Under the pieces are notes generated by a model. The model searched no databases. It saw only the letters and a list, made by a program, of their open reading frames with translations, and had not been told where the DNA came from. This document shows positions 50,975 through 64,000 of a stretch of DNA of 64,000 nt, piece after piece. Within the stretch, counting starts at the first letter, position 1, and each line of letters begins with the position of its first letter. The position numbers were made by a program, and so were the translations under genes. The DNA is from Pseudorasbora parva (taxonomy: Eukaryota > Chordata > Actinopteri > Cypriniformes > Gobionidae), in contig NC_090182.1 of assembly GCF_024679245.1 (NCBI RefSeq), positions 31,884,047 to 31,948,046 of the forward strand, in the 5' to 3' direction.

Positions 50975-52040
50975 CTGTGCAGCGCAGCCTACGAGCCAGC
51001 GCTTTGATGGGCGTAGCCTGTTACTTTCGCTCTCCCTCTCTCTCTCTCACGCTCTTCCGGTAGAATTGTCCGTAAGGCCCATACAAGGAAATTCCGCCCC
51101 CATTAACGTCAAAGGGGACGCATGATCGCAAAAAACTTGCCGAAACTTATGACTAACCGGAAGTAGTATTTTTGACAAAGAAATACTCCCATCAAACGGC
51201 CACCTTAACTTTTGAAACTTTTTCCATGTTTAGTATGGGGATTCCATGTCTTTAACAGTGTAAAAAGATCAGTATGCATGAAACAGCATTTCACCCCCCC
51301 TTTAAAAATATTAGGACTAAAATTATAACCATGCAGTCGTCTACTTCAATATCACATCAGACAGTGCATTGTATTGTCACTGAGGAAAAATTAAAAGAAG
51401 TGTTTTCAGAGGTCATATATCCTCTTCGTAATATCATTAGTTCATCCTTGACATTAGGATACTTTTAAGTTCGCTAATTAAACCACTTATTAAAAAAATG
51501 CAACTAGATACTACAGAATTAGTAATTTACAGGCCAACCTCAAATCTACCATTTCTGTCAAAAATACTAGAAAAGGCAGTGTTTTCACAATTATGCTCCT
51601 TCTTATAAAGATATTGTATCTGTAAGGATGTCCAGTCAGGATTTAGACTGTATCACAGTACTGAGACTGTTCTCATCAGAGCTACAAATGATTTACTCTT
51701 ATCATCTGATCGTGGTTGTATCTCTCTATTAGTGTTACTCGATCTTAGCGCTGCAGTCGATACTATCGATCACAATATTCTTTTGAATAGCCTCAGAAAT
51801 TATGTTGGCATTAGTGCAATTGCAGTGGCATGGCTTATATCATACTTATCTGGCTGTTATCATTTTGTAGCAGTAAATGAAGAGATGTCACACCGATCAC
51901 AAGTTCAGTATGGAGTACCGTAAGGCTCAGTGCTAGGACCACTGCTTTTCACCCTGTACATTCTACAGATATCATTAAGAAGCATGGCATTACTTTTCAT
52001 TGTTATGCTGACGATACTCAGCTCTATATTTCTTAACGCC

Positions 52041-53535
52041 CTGACAAAACTTACCAAAGGAACCGGGAACACTTCCCATAACACCTGATATACTCGTTAC
52101 ATCATAAAAAGAGTGGCATCTATGCTAATTATAGTCAATTATCCCGAGGTTTACTGCAGTCGGACGGATCTGGGCCATAGATCCAGATCAGATGCTGGAC
52201 CTGCGCCCAGCCATGACCAACGAACACATCCTTGAAATGTCTGCAGAGCCTGTGTCAATTAGTGTCTCCTCTGAATTTGCTCACCAACACGTCATCTTCA
52301 ATAATCCCGTCTCCTGCGTGGTGACTCCGATCTTTCGAACATTCTACAAATCGCCTCTCTTTAAATATCAGATCAAGACAGAAACCTCTTTCAAATGGAA
52401 ACATGTTAATAGGAATTTACATTAATCACTGTTCCAGATGTGGGTATTTTACACCTTACTGGGGAAAAATGATGATTTGCATGATCCACTGCAAGCCAAA
52501 TATCTCTAAAACCTTTGTTAACTTTTGCTTTACTTCTGTGAGAATGAGACCTTTCTACCAGTCAAACTGAGACATTTCAGATGATACCAAACATGTATAA
52601 TACTGTATGATACCTGATCAAATCAACCCCTTAACTGTCACCGTCCCACAGTTGGGACGATTGGCACTCTTTTTTTGATGGCCTTTTTTTTTTCTTGTAT
52701 ACTGTATATTAGTAATCATCATAAATTAAGTATCATTCAAAAGCTTATGAACTTATATGAACTCAAAACATTTTTGAAATCAGACCTTGCGTTACCATGG
52801 AAACTGTAGTGTAAATGGTCATTTTTTTCTAGCAGGCTCCTCCCCTAGTGGGCGGTGTCATGTTTCATATAAAAAAAAAATATTTTAACTACTTTATAAT
52901 CAAAATATTTTCTAATCTTGACAAAACACATTGTCGGAAGGGTCAGAGTCTCAAGGTTACTTATTTGCTGACTGTTTTGTGATGGAAGTGGTATTTGGAC
53001 AGAAATTTACAGGAAAATGCATTAAAAGAAACAATCAATGGAATGTGGATGACACCCGGTGGCTATTTTTGCGACAGCGCCAAAACAACATATCATGGGA
53101 ACTTACATTTTTGTGATATCAACTTCAAATTTGGAACAAAGCTTGATTAGAAATATGACTGATTTTATTGTAATTTTGGAGTAAAACATTTTTTGTAAAA
53201 TATATATTTTATATAAAGTAAAAAATATTTAGTACAGTAGTTATCTTTACAGTTAATTAAAACTTCCATAACTTTTTCATACTTTTATATTTTGAATTGC
53301 TTTCACTGCAACAATAATCTGTCGAGTGTTTTTGTTAAAACAAGACCAAACTTAGGTTTATATTCCAATGCATTCTTGAATTACAGCCATTTAAGTTTGG
53401 ATACTGCATTTTTATGTCTATTCTCAAACGTGACGATTTGGGGTAAATTTTAACATATGGAGAGGAAAGATGGGGGCAATGAAATGTAAATTAAAGCAAT
53501 CCTTAGGTGATTAACTCAGCGTGACATTGTCTCGG
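52041..53535. other. Repeat-like sequence of unknown identity
   Basis: The stretch 52190-52410 is open for 77 codons (MLDLRPAMTNEHILEMSAEP...) but has no domain I recognise. From 52625 to 53450 the sequence has the look of an old interspersed repeat ('caccgtcccacagttgggac', then a 61-codon frame at 52931). Boundaries and class are not determined. Confidence 0.4.
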
Positions 53536-53539
53536 ACGG

Positions 53540-53893
53540 GGAGATGCTAAATGCATACAAATTTTGTTCAGATGGTTTTTACACAACCAAAAACACACTT
53601 CTTTGGTGACATTGTTGATTTTGTGAAGTCATGTGACCTGTGCAGTGAAGGCAACGACTTCCCTAAAGCAAAAAAAGCATGTTGGGCGTGCTTTTGCTCT
53701 ATCGCTCTGGTCGACGTGTGCGTGCACCCCTTCCAGGAGAAGTTATTGTTCAGTGAAATTTTACTCGTTCTCTCATTCTCGTCCAGCTTATTTTTTGAAA
53801 CCTCGGCCAATTTTACCATGGGAATCCAAGTCTTAAACAATGTGTAAAAAAACTATATGAAATAGCATTATGTCTATCTACCCCCCACCCCTT
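53540..53893 (-). pseudogene. Older Kolobok-like element, right part with THAP start
   Basis: On the minus strand, ATG near 53597 begins MSPKKCVFGC, matching the start of the THAP exon at 50974, then hits a stop. The region up to 'taccccccacccctt' (about 53880) matches the right end of the younger copy, including a decayed C-rich terminus. With 49185-49740 it makes one element split by the LINE. Confidence 0.7.
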
Positions 53894-54214
53894 CAGCACA
53901 GAATCATTATATGAATACATTACTAGTATGCTGTCATAAACTTATCAATAAACCAACCAAGAATGACAAGATAAAGGATAAAATATTTATGGACCTGGCA
54001 GACTGACAGATGATGAGGCAGTGAAATATATCAGAAAATATACCATTACTGACAGCTTATTATGAGCCATAAAGCCCTTACCAAGGTTTTCTTTTTTTCC
54101 TTTTTTGCTTTTTTTTAAGCAAAACAAATCCATACAAACAGATACACAAAATCAAATATAGGACTAAGGTAACTTACAAAAATAGACGCAAAGTATTGAA
54201 AGTATGGTCTTGTA

Positions 54215-54251
<37 letters not shown>

Positions 54252-55155
54252 GAATTCTAATCTAGTTGATTTGTTTTGATACAAACATACTCACTATTTT
54301 TATACACATATTTGTTTCTATAAATATTGTTGGTATTACATGGCTTGAATTTTGGCATGTATTGCGCACTATTTTACTATTTCCCGCAGATTTTGTGCTC
54401 GCACCCAAAGTGATCGCACATAAAGCCTATCAGTACTAAAGTTCTTTCAACTCCAAAACTTCAAACATCCAAAAGAGGATATTCTAATATCACGATGAAA
54501 CTTTATATATCAAAGGCTCAAGGCAAAGCTGATTTCTCAATTCATCACCCCTTTAATATAAATTAATGTACGACACCACAGTCTTCTTTACTTTGATTGC
54601 AGTCCTCATCCATCAACACTTTACTAGTGAGAAGCTTGCTTGTTTTAATTTAGTTTGTCTATCATCTGGCTATGCAGTGGTGTTCTGTTCAGTTTGTATT
54701 TTACACTCTGAAGTAGCCTAATCCTGGCTTTCTTTACATTGGTGCAGTTTTGGACTGATTGAATGAATTAATTTGTTTACTTTACTGGATCTTTAGACTG
54801 AAAACTTATTGGGTTTAGCAGATTAAAATGCTCTGATCACATACAGAGAGAGAAGCAAAATGTGGGTAAAGGGTTAGAATATGCATTTCTGGCAACCGTG
54901 TGCTTGCGCCATTTATGCTCAGCGGGAAAATCTCAGACTACCAAAATCATCTAACTGTGTAAGGTAAATTACGTTAATGATGCACTTTTGCTTTATTAAT
55001 TTATTTGCATTAAATTATTGTAACTTTAAGAATTAATGTTAAGGTCTTAAGGATTTTAAACAAATCACATGCATTAACACATTAACATTGCCAACCCTTA
55101 TACACATACATATATACAGTCACATACACATAAATAAATAATTAAATAAATGCAC
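53894..55155. other. Intergenic sequence with one repeat copy
   Basis: The segment 54420-54555 is an inverted relative of 1297-1440 ('aaggctcaaggcaaagc', 'tttctcaattcatcacccc') and ends at a TTAA. A T-run of about 30 bases lies at 54219-54248. No gene seen. Confidence 0.55.
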
Positions 55156-55990
55156 ACATGAGGGGAGGATATAGAGCTGGAGTTTTTATGCCGAATTTTA
55201 TGCCGTTTTTGTATGGCCCTGGTTTAATTTCCTTCTGTATATGTGTCACAATATGTCAGTTGTGTTTGTTAGTTTCATGTTCATGGACTTTTAGTTTGAT
55301 TTCATTCATCACATGTGTTCCTTTGTTTGATTTTTCCCACCAGTTCCCATGGACACTAATCATCACAGCTGTTTTTGTCATCTAGGTTATCACCATGTAC
55401 TGTATATATTAGTTCCTCAACGTCACTTAGTGTTTGTCCGTTGTCATTTGCATTAGCGTCTTTATCTATATTACCTGTTGTATTTATTATTAAACTCTGC
55501 TATTGAACTTTATCCTGTCTTTTACGGAGCTGACCCCTCTTGATGAGAATTTTCTTTCTGAATGGTTGAGACATACGTCATACGTTATTTTATTAAAAAT
55601 AAAACAAACTAAAGGCATATGCATGAATACCATGATTCCGTAGCTGATGAAGAAATTTTTACTATGAAAACAACTTTCCCCAGTGGACAATGAGATGGTT
55701 GTAACATTTTTGACCTTTCTGTCTATATTTTAGAATACTTTTAAGCCAGTGTGTTCAAACTGTGATTCAAACTAGTTACAAGTGTCTACTATTAATTGAG
55801 ATAACTATTATCTTTTTTTATAATTTTATATTTTAATTTTTAATTTATATTTTATTTTTTAATTTAATATTTTATTTTATTTATTTATTATATTATATCT
55901 CTTTTTTTAATTATATAAAATTATTTATATAATTTTATATTATCTTAATTATAAAAGCCTCCACAGCTGTTCTCACTCAAGTAGTGATCC
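55156..55990. other. Repeat-like tail and AT-rich intergenic sequence
   Basis: 55160-55515 resembles the 3' end of a fish retroposon (recalled style: 'gtttgttagtttcatgttc', ending 'attaaactctgctattgaac'). It is followed by very AT-rich sequence at 55800-55950. No coding signature. Confidence 0.4.
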
Positions 55991-56312
55991 GTGTGTATTT
56001 AATAAGCGTGTCAGCCGCGTCAGCGGGAGCATTCAGCTGCCTCGTGTGAAGACCGACAAGGGTAAAGACATCTTTTTTTGACTCTACCTACGATCGACTC
56101 CACCGAAGAATGAACACCGAGAATGCACTTAAGTAATTATTTCTCTGTCTTTTTTCTCCTTCTCTCTTTTCTCATGTGCTTACAATACATACCCACTATC
56201 TCTAACCCACGCTCCATTTTCACACGCAGACGGCAGCGCAACACTGCTAATCTGCGTCCTATTCCTTCTTCTACTATTACTCCTCCCTCCCTTTCTCTGG
56301 GTCTGGAATTGT

Positions 56313-58901
<2,589 letters not shown>

Positions 58902-59087
58902 GAGTCTACAACCCCCCGCCAGAAGCCTTCGCTCAGCTAACGAGCTAAGGCTTGTGGTACCATCACAGATAGGCATGAAATCCCTCTCCAGAACTTTTTC
59001 ATTCATAGTTCCTGTTGGTGGAACGATCCTCCGTCCTCCATACGCACGACAGAATCACCCGCTTCATTCAAAAGACAGGACAGGTAT

Positions 59088-59298
59088 ATATATCCCATTA
59101 AACTCCATTGAAAATCTATTTAAAATCATTGGCGACAAAGTTATGGCTAAGAAACCCACTACAGTTACCGAACTGTGGAAGAGACTGGAAGAAGAGTGGA
59201 CGAAGATCACACCGGAGCAGTGTGAGCATATAGTGATGTCCTGTGGCCGCAGATGTGCTGAGCTCATTCAAAGCAAGAGCCTCTATACCTCCTACTAA
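59088..59298 (+). pseudogene. Tc1-like transposase C-terminal fragment
   Basis: Reads SIENLFKIIGDKVMAKKPTT, TVTELWKRLEEEW and CEHIVMSCGRRCAELIQSK up to a TAA at 59296. This is the C-terminal ~65 residues of a Tc1 transposase, after the LNPIEN catalytic Glu. It is joined directly to the LINE end, with only part of the upstream transposase sequence left. Confidence 0.85.
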
Positions 59299-59870
59299 TT
59301 TTTGACTGCTGTAAGCATCACATTTTAGTTCTATGTTTTTTTTGTGCTGCATTGGTTATTGTTCTCTAATTTTTATCACAGTTTTTGTTGAAGGTTTTTG
59401 TTGAAGTACCTTGGTATTTTGTAAAACATGCTAGCAGAACAATGGTATACCCACAGGCTAATCGTCCTTCAAACAATGAATATCGACAATATTTCTGGAA
59501 AAAATCTAATGTTTCTAAATTGTTCTCTAATTTTGATCTCTCTCTCTATAATTGCCATAATCCTTATTTCATTATGTTAAATTTAACCCTGGTGGATACC
59601 CTGGAAATACCAAGATTATACTACTCAGAGTAGCAAAAACCAGAAAAAGGGAAGAGGAAAAGAAACATAGAGGAGGAAGAGTTTAGTTTTAGTTTTATAT
59701 ATATATATATATCCATATATACATATCCATAATCCTTATTTCATTATGTTACATCTCACCCCAGGGTATGTTACCACTAACCCAGACTACTGATGTGTGT
59801 GTCACTCTCAGTCTTGGTGTGTTTTTTACTCTCAGTCATAGTAATTGACTATAATAAATTGTAAATAATT
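59299..59870. other. Intergenic sequence
   Basis: AT-rich, with a short (TA)n run near 59698-59712 and no gene recognised. Confidence 0.5.
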
Positions 59871-60026
<156 letters not shown>

Positions 60027-60569
60027 AATATAGTTTTTTTTTATTCGCTTTGGTACTATTATCGCATGTATGTGGTAAAACCTCACAACTGTTAGTACAA
60101 AACTCAAAGCAGATCATCAAAAAGTCTGTTTTTTCAAACATGTAATCACATGTTCAATTGACTAAGTACAACGCACAAAATTACACATTCACTTTTTCAC
60201 CACACTTAATCAGTGTGTCATCAAGAATTACCTTTCGTATGAAATAATTGTCTTTCACAATGCAATGCTCACAATACTTTTGATATGCTTCTCATCTGAT
60301 TTGTGTAAATACATTTGACCAACACTTATTCCCACTGATCTTAATGGTTAATCACTGAACCATTTGGTAAACCTATATATTTCCATTTCAGCAATACAGT
60401 ATATGGATTGAGAACTACAGAAATAAAATATGTGTTTGTACGAACATAAAAATTAACCACACCTGATGAAAACTCGTTCTTGCTAATTGATTTCAGATGG
60501 GGTAACCACAATTGGACATTAGATATAAAAGTCAGGGTGTAAACTTTTTACACTGGCAATTTTTTCAAC

Positions 60570-61945
60570 ATGGACCAGGATAGACAGCAAGGAATTGGAA
60601 GAGCTCGTGGACGAGGGATCCATCAGAGAGGTGGGCATGGGATCCGTCAGAGAGGTGGGCATGGGATCCGTCAGAGAGGTGGGCATGGGATACGTCAGAG
60701 AGGTGGGCATGGGATCCGTCAGAGAGGTGGGCATGGGATACGTCAGAGAGGTCAGAGAGGTGGGCATGGGGCCCATCAAAGGGTTGGTCATCGGAGAGGG
60801 GGAGGCAAAACTGTTGTCTCTAATGAAGTCCGGGCCATCATCGTTGATCATGTGGTGAACCGAGGCCTTACTATGGCAGAAGCTGCCAGATTAGTTGAGC
60901 CAAATCTAAAAAGATCAACTGTCAATTCTATCATCCGAACCTTTCACCAAGAAAACCGGTAAGTTTGGAAGATGTATACTACTGTATTACATTCACAGTA
61001 AATTGTAAAGCATGTAAACATGTTACAGTATTTGTACATCATGATCTATTGACAGTATTCTCTGTTCTATGCTTAGAATTAACAGAAAACCCCATAGCGG
61101 TGGTCGTGGCTGTGTGCTGACCGACCAGCAAGAGTTGGCAGTGGTGGAAATGGTGAGGGCCAGGAATGATATACGGCTGTCAGAAATAAAGCAGGCAATT
61201 GAGGAGAACAATGACATTGTGACAATGATATTGTTTTACTGTTACTATTTGAAGCATCACATATTGGAACAACAGTGTAAAAAGAACTAACCAAAATATA
61301 TATATTTTTTAGAGGGTTATGGTGCTTGATGCTGATGTGAACAAGTACGTTTTTGTTAAAGAAGCGGGCTTTAACCTTGCCAAAACTCGTCGCCGTGGGC
61401 GTAACATTATTGGCCAAAGGCCACTGTCCAAGTGCCTGGACAACATGGAGGAAACATCTCTATGTGCGCAGCTATCTCAGAAGATGGCGTCCTAGGACGT
61501 AGGCTATTACTTGGCTCCTACAATGCTGCACATCTTATTGAGTTTCTCAATGAAATTGAGCTAGCCTGTCAAGGTGAAGGGGTCACATATGTAATTGTGT
61601 GGGACAATTGTCAGTTTTCACCACGCAGAGGTAGTTCAAGCATGGTTTCAGGCCCATCCTTGATTCATGACCCTCTACCTGCCTCCATACTCTCCTTTCC
61701 TCAACCCTATTGAGGAATTTTTTTCAGCATGGAGGTGGAAGGTCTATGATCGCCATCCCCTTGAGCGTGCCACCCTCCTTCAGGCCATGGATGATGCATG
61801 TGATGACATCAATGTAGACCAATGTCAAGCATGGATTCGTCATGCCAAAAGGTTTTTTCCAAGGTGCTTGAACAATGAGAACATTCATTGTGATGTGGAC
61901 GAGAATCTATGGCCAAATGCTCAAGACAGGCTTGATCCAAATTAA
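60570..61945 (+). pseudogene. IS630-like transposase with Gly/Arg repeat N-terminus, broken
   Basis: Exon 1 (60570-60962) encodes a GHGIRQRG repeat, then a helix-turn-helix (VSNEVRAIIVDHVVNRGLTMAEAARLV...RSTVNSIIRTF). A donor 'gtaagt' follows at 60960. The next block (61076-61220) reads RKPHSGGRGCVLTDQQELAVVEMV. The DDE core (61310-61945) reads KEAGFNLAKTRRRGRN, CAAISEDGVLGRRLL, VIVWDNCQF, LYLPPYSPFLNPIEEFFSAWRWKVYD and CDVDENLW. The family has D in the first motif (VDEAGFN); here it is Lys. About 50 codons before that motif are absent. A frameshift near 61617 and a stop near 61663 separate the second and third motifs. Confidence 0.85.
60620..60775 (+). repeat. 24-bp minisatellite in the transposase N-terminus
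   Basis: 'gagaggtgggcatgggat' recurs about six times with a 24-base period, encoding the Gly/Arg-rich GHGIRQRG repeat. Confidence 0.9.
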
Positions 61946-62526
61946 TGTGTGCACTAATTATGTTTTGTTCTCATTTAGTTACATTATAGAAAATATACCT
62001 ATGTTACAATTATATCTGAAAAATAAAAACTAATTTGCCCAAATGATTGTAGAGGATGTCTTCATTGATCCTTCACTTGATTACACGGGATGGATATTTT
62101 GAAAATTATAGATTATGTAAATGTAAACATATTGCCTAATGTGAAACTGTGTAATATGTATTTTATAGTACTATAGCATATTAATTTCAGCACTTCTAAG
62201 GCTGATTTGAAACGTGTATCTTGCATTGTTTGCTGTTGGATGAAATGACTGTTAAAAGTACTAAAACTGAAACTGAACTGAAACAAGATCATACTGTTGG
62301 GTTTCGGTGATTAAACCAAATGTTCTCATTACAAATTCCAATAATTTTGTGTTTGAAACAATGATTATGTGGACTGAAAACATTACATCAGGTTTTGAAA
62401 GAATGACAGCTGCGTTACAAGTGTGACCAGTTTGGATTTTTGTACTAAGAGTTTTGAAAATGTCCACCATACTTGTGAAAATTGTACCAAAGCAAAAAAA
62501 AAAAAAAAAAAAACTGTAAATAATAA

Positions 62527-62599
62527 TTCACTGACTGTCTGACTCCCTGACTGACTGTCTGACTTTCTGACTGACTGTCTGTCTGTCTGACTGACTGAC

Positions 62600-62636
<37 letters not shown>

Positions 62637-62639
62637 GAC

Positions 62640-62684
<45 letters not shown>

Positions 62685-62703
62685 GACTGACTGACTGTCT
62701 GAC

Positions 62704-62768
<65 letters not shown>

Positions 62769-63615
62769 GACTGACTGACTGACTGACTGTCTGACTGACT
62801 GCCTGACTGCCTGACTGACTGTCTGTCTGACTGACTGACTGACTGTCTGACTGTCTGACTGACTGTCTGTCTGTCTGACTGTCTGACTGCCTGACTGCCT
62901 GACTGACTGCCTGACTGCCTGACTGTCTGACTGACTGACTGTCTGTCTGACTGACTGACTGACTGACTGACTGTCTGACTGACTGTCTGTCTGTCTGACT
63001 GACTGACTGCCTGACTGACTGTCTGTCTGACTGTCTGTCTGTCTGACTGACTGACTGTCTGACTGACTGTCTGTCTGTCTGACTGACTGTCTGTCTGTCT
63101 GACTGCCTGACTGCCTGACTGCCTGACTGACTGTCTGTCTGACTGACTGACTGCCTGCCTGCCTGCCTGAGTGACTGACTGACTGTCTGTCTGTCTGTCT
63201 GACTGTCTGTCTGACTGACTGTCTGACTGACTGTCTGACTGACTGACTGTCTGACCGACTGACTGACTGACTGACTGACTGTCTGACTGACTGTCTGACT
63301 GACTGACTGTCTGTCTGTCTGTCTGACTGTCTGACTGTCTGACTGACTGTCTGACTGACTGACTGTCTGTCTGACTGACTGTCTGACTGACTGACTGACT
63401 GACTGACTGTCTGTCTGACTGACTGTCTGACTGACTGACTGACTGACTGACTGACTGACTGTCTGACTGTCTGACTGTCTGACTGACTGACTGACTGTCT
63501 GTCTGACTGTCTGACTGACTGTCTGTCTGTCTGTCTGTCTGACTGACTGACTGACTGACTGACTGACTGTCTGACTGACTGACTGTCTGACTGACTGACT
63601 GACTGACTGACTGAT
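62527..63615. repeat. 1.1-kb CTGA/CTGT tetranucleotide array
   Basis: Nearly every base lies in a CTGA or CTGT unit, with rare CTGC/CTGCCTG interruptions. The 391-codon minus frame over it (Gln/Ser/Arg/Thr repeats) arises from the stop-free 4-base period and is not a gene. Confidence 0.95.
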
Positions 63616-64000
63616 TGCATCTATAGCCTATCTGCTCTGCCAGACGGACACATTCTGTTTTACATTTTATTTATGAGAATGAATTGCATAACATGTCACT
63701 GTGTCACTTGTGCACATCAAAAAAGCAGTTTCTCATTTCTTTGAACAATTTGCAAATGCTTTGGTACATCCATGCCAATGATTATGTACAATTCTCTGTT
63801 GTTTCCTACATTGAGTTGATTATGTCATGTTGATCAAAATGTATTATATTGGGTCTCTGTTGAATATTCTCACCCCCCACAACATTTAGGCACAAGCTCA
63901 TAAGTCTTTACATGCAAAATGGTTGAACAATTTATCATAATATGTCAAGCATATTTCTATACTTTCTATAATTTCCATTAGACTTTTTTCTAAATCTGTC
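63616..64000. other. Intergenic sequence
   Basis: Nothing recognised. Confidence 0.5.

Larger units (their letters stand above)
49791..51301. mobile_element. Kolobok-like TTAA transposon, internally deleted
   Basis: AGGGGGGGTGAAA at 49791 and its exact inverse TTTCACCCCCCCT ending at 51301 are flanked by TTAA (49787-49790 and 51302-51305). Kolobok elements use TTAA and carry THAP-domain proteins (established). Here a THAP exon lies on the minus strand near the right end and a second exon on the plus strand near the left end, pointing toward each other. The middle and the DDE core are absent, so the copy depends on a helper. Confidence 0.8.
49745..52040 (+). pseudogene. L2-type LINE reverse transcriptase remnant, split by a Kolobok element
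   Basis: The bases before 49787 continue across the TTAA into 51306 and read EFFTSKIKNIRTKIITMQ, a typical L2/CR1 pre-RT motif. The reverse transcriptase region follows at 51480-52020 with stops and shifts: LPFLSKILEKAV, QSGFRLYHSTETVL, LLDLSAAVDTIDH, GSVLGPLLFTLYI and a degraded YADDTQL box. Endonuclease and 3' end are missing. The remnant sits between the two halves of the older THAP element. Confidence 0.8.
60060..62490 (+). mobile_element. IS630/Tc1-like transposon, decayed
   Basis: A left segment 'ctgttagtacaaaactcaaa' (about 60087) pairs inversely with 'tttggatttttgtactaaga' (about 62431), so diverged inverted ends bound 2.4 kb. The transposase gene remnant lies at 60570-61945. The left end is close to the ATCT repeat and the right to the A-run at 62494. 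Exact ends and TA target are not resolved. Confidence 0.65.

Noticed and set aside
52192..52425. 77-codon frame beginning MLDLRPAMTNEH as a gene
   Set aside because: It lies in repeat-like debris next to a LINE remnant, with no recognised domain or exon structure.
60570..61945. Bacterial contamination, because of the IS630-like transposase
   Set aside because: The gene has an intron-like donor and exon structure, AT-rich vertebrate context, diverged inverted ends and neighbouring fish repeats. It fits eukaryotic IS630/Tc1 relatives.
62445..63620. 391-codon open frame of Gln/Ser/Arg/Thr repeats
   Set aside because: It is a by-product of the CTGA/CTGT tetranucleotide array, which is stop-free in this frame. 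No domain, start context or splice support.

Overview
The window is vertebrate nuclear DNA. It has split coding exons with GT/AG borders, long AT-rich introns, abundant CA/TA/GA microsatellites and very dense DNA transposons. The repeat families (an 'agttcacccaaaaatga' repeat, Tc1, hAT, TTAA-target and L2-type elements) look like those of a cyprinid-type teleost; this is recognition from memory, not a database result.

Region 1 (1-38230) is the 3' part of one plus-strand gene, read here as fat2, a giant atypical cadherin. Ten exons (919-36592) join in a single frame and give about 1,076 residues: the last cadherin repeats, a membrane-proximal region, one laminin-G domain with no EGF before it, two EGF modules plus a Cys-rich stub, one transmembrane helix and a cytoplasmic tail of roughly 290 residues ending in an acidic C-terminus. 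The 5' part of the gene lies upstream of the window. The 3' UTR carries a long GT/GA repeat and a poly(A) signal near 38206.

Region 2 (7846-22671) lies in the 16.3-kb fat2 intron between the membrane-proximal exon and the laminin-G exon. The whole block is bounded by perfect 8-bp direct repeats (CTTAGTTG) and CAGT...ACTG ends, which makes it a very large non-autonomous hAT-like element of about 14.8 kb. Inside are two arrays of a ~198-bp satellite in opposite orientation (9583-12845 and 17877-21478), forming a giant palindrome. The loop holds further inverted copies of the arm sequence, a TTAA element and a small hAT-like element.

Region 3 (38.2-54.6 kb) is an intergenic transposon nest. It includes a TTAA element (39059-44135) holding a foldback element and a TA-target element that itself holds a Harbinger-like MITE; a structurally intact Tc1 transposon with an uninterrupted DD34E transposase (44276-45898); a foldback hairpin; a decayed Tc1 copy; and a Kolobok-like TTAA element (49791-51301) with a THAP-domain exon on one strand and a convergent exon on the other. 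That element sits in an L2-type LINE remnant, which itself splits an older Kolobok relative.

Region 4 (55-64 kb) has an L2-type LINE with a ~100-unit CA expansion inside its endonuclease region, a Tc1 C-terminal fragment fused to its 3' end, an ATCT microsatellite, a decayed IS630/Tc1-like transposase gene with a Gly/Arg-rich tandem-repeat N-terminus, and a 1.1-kb CTGA/CTGT array. No prokaryotic features, rRNA genes, CRISPR arrays or complete tRNA genes were found.
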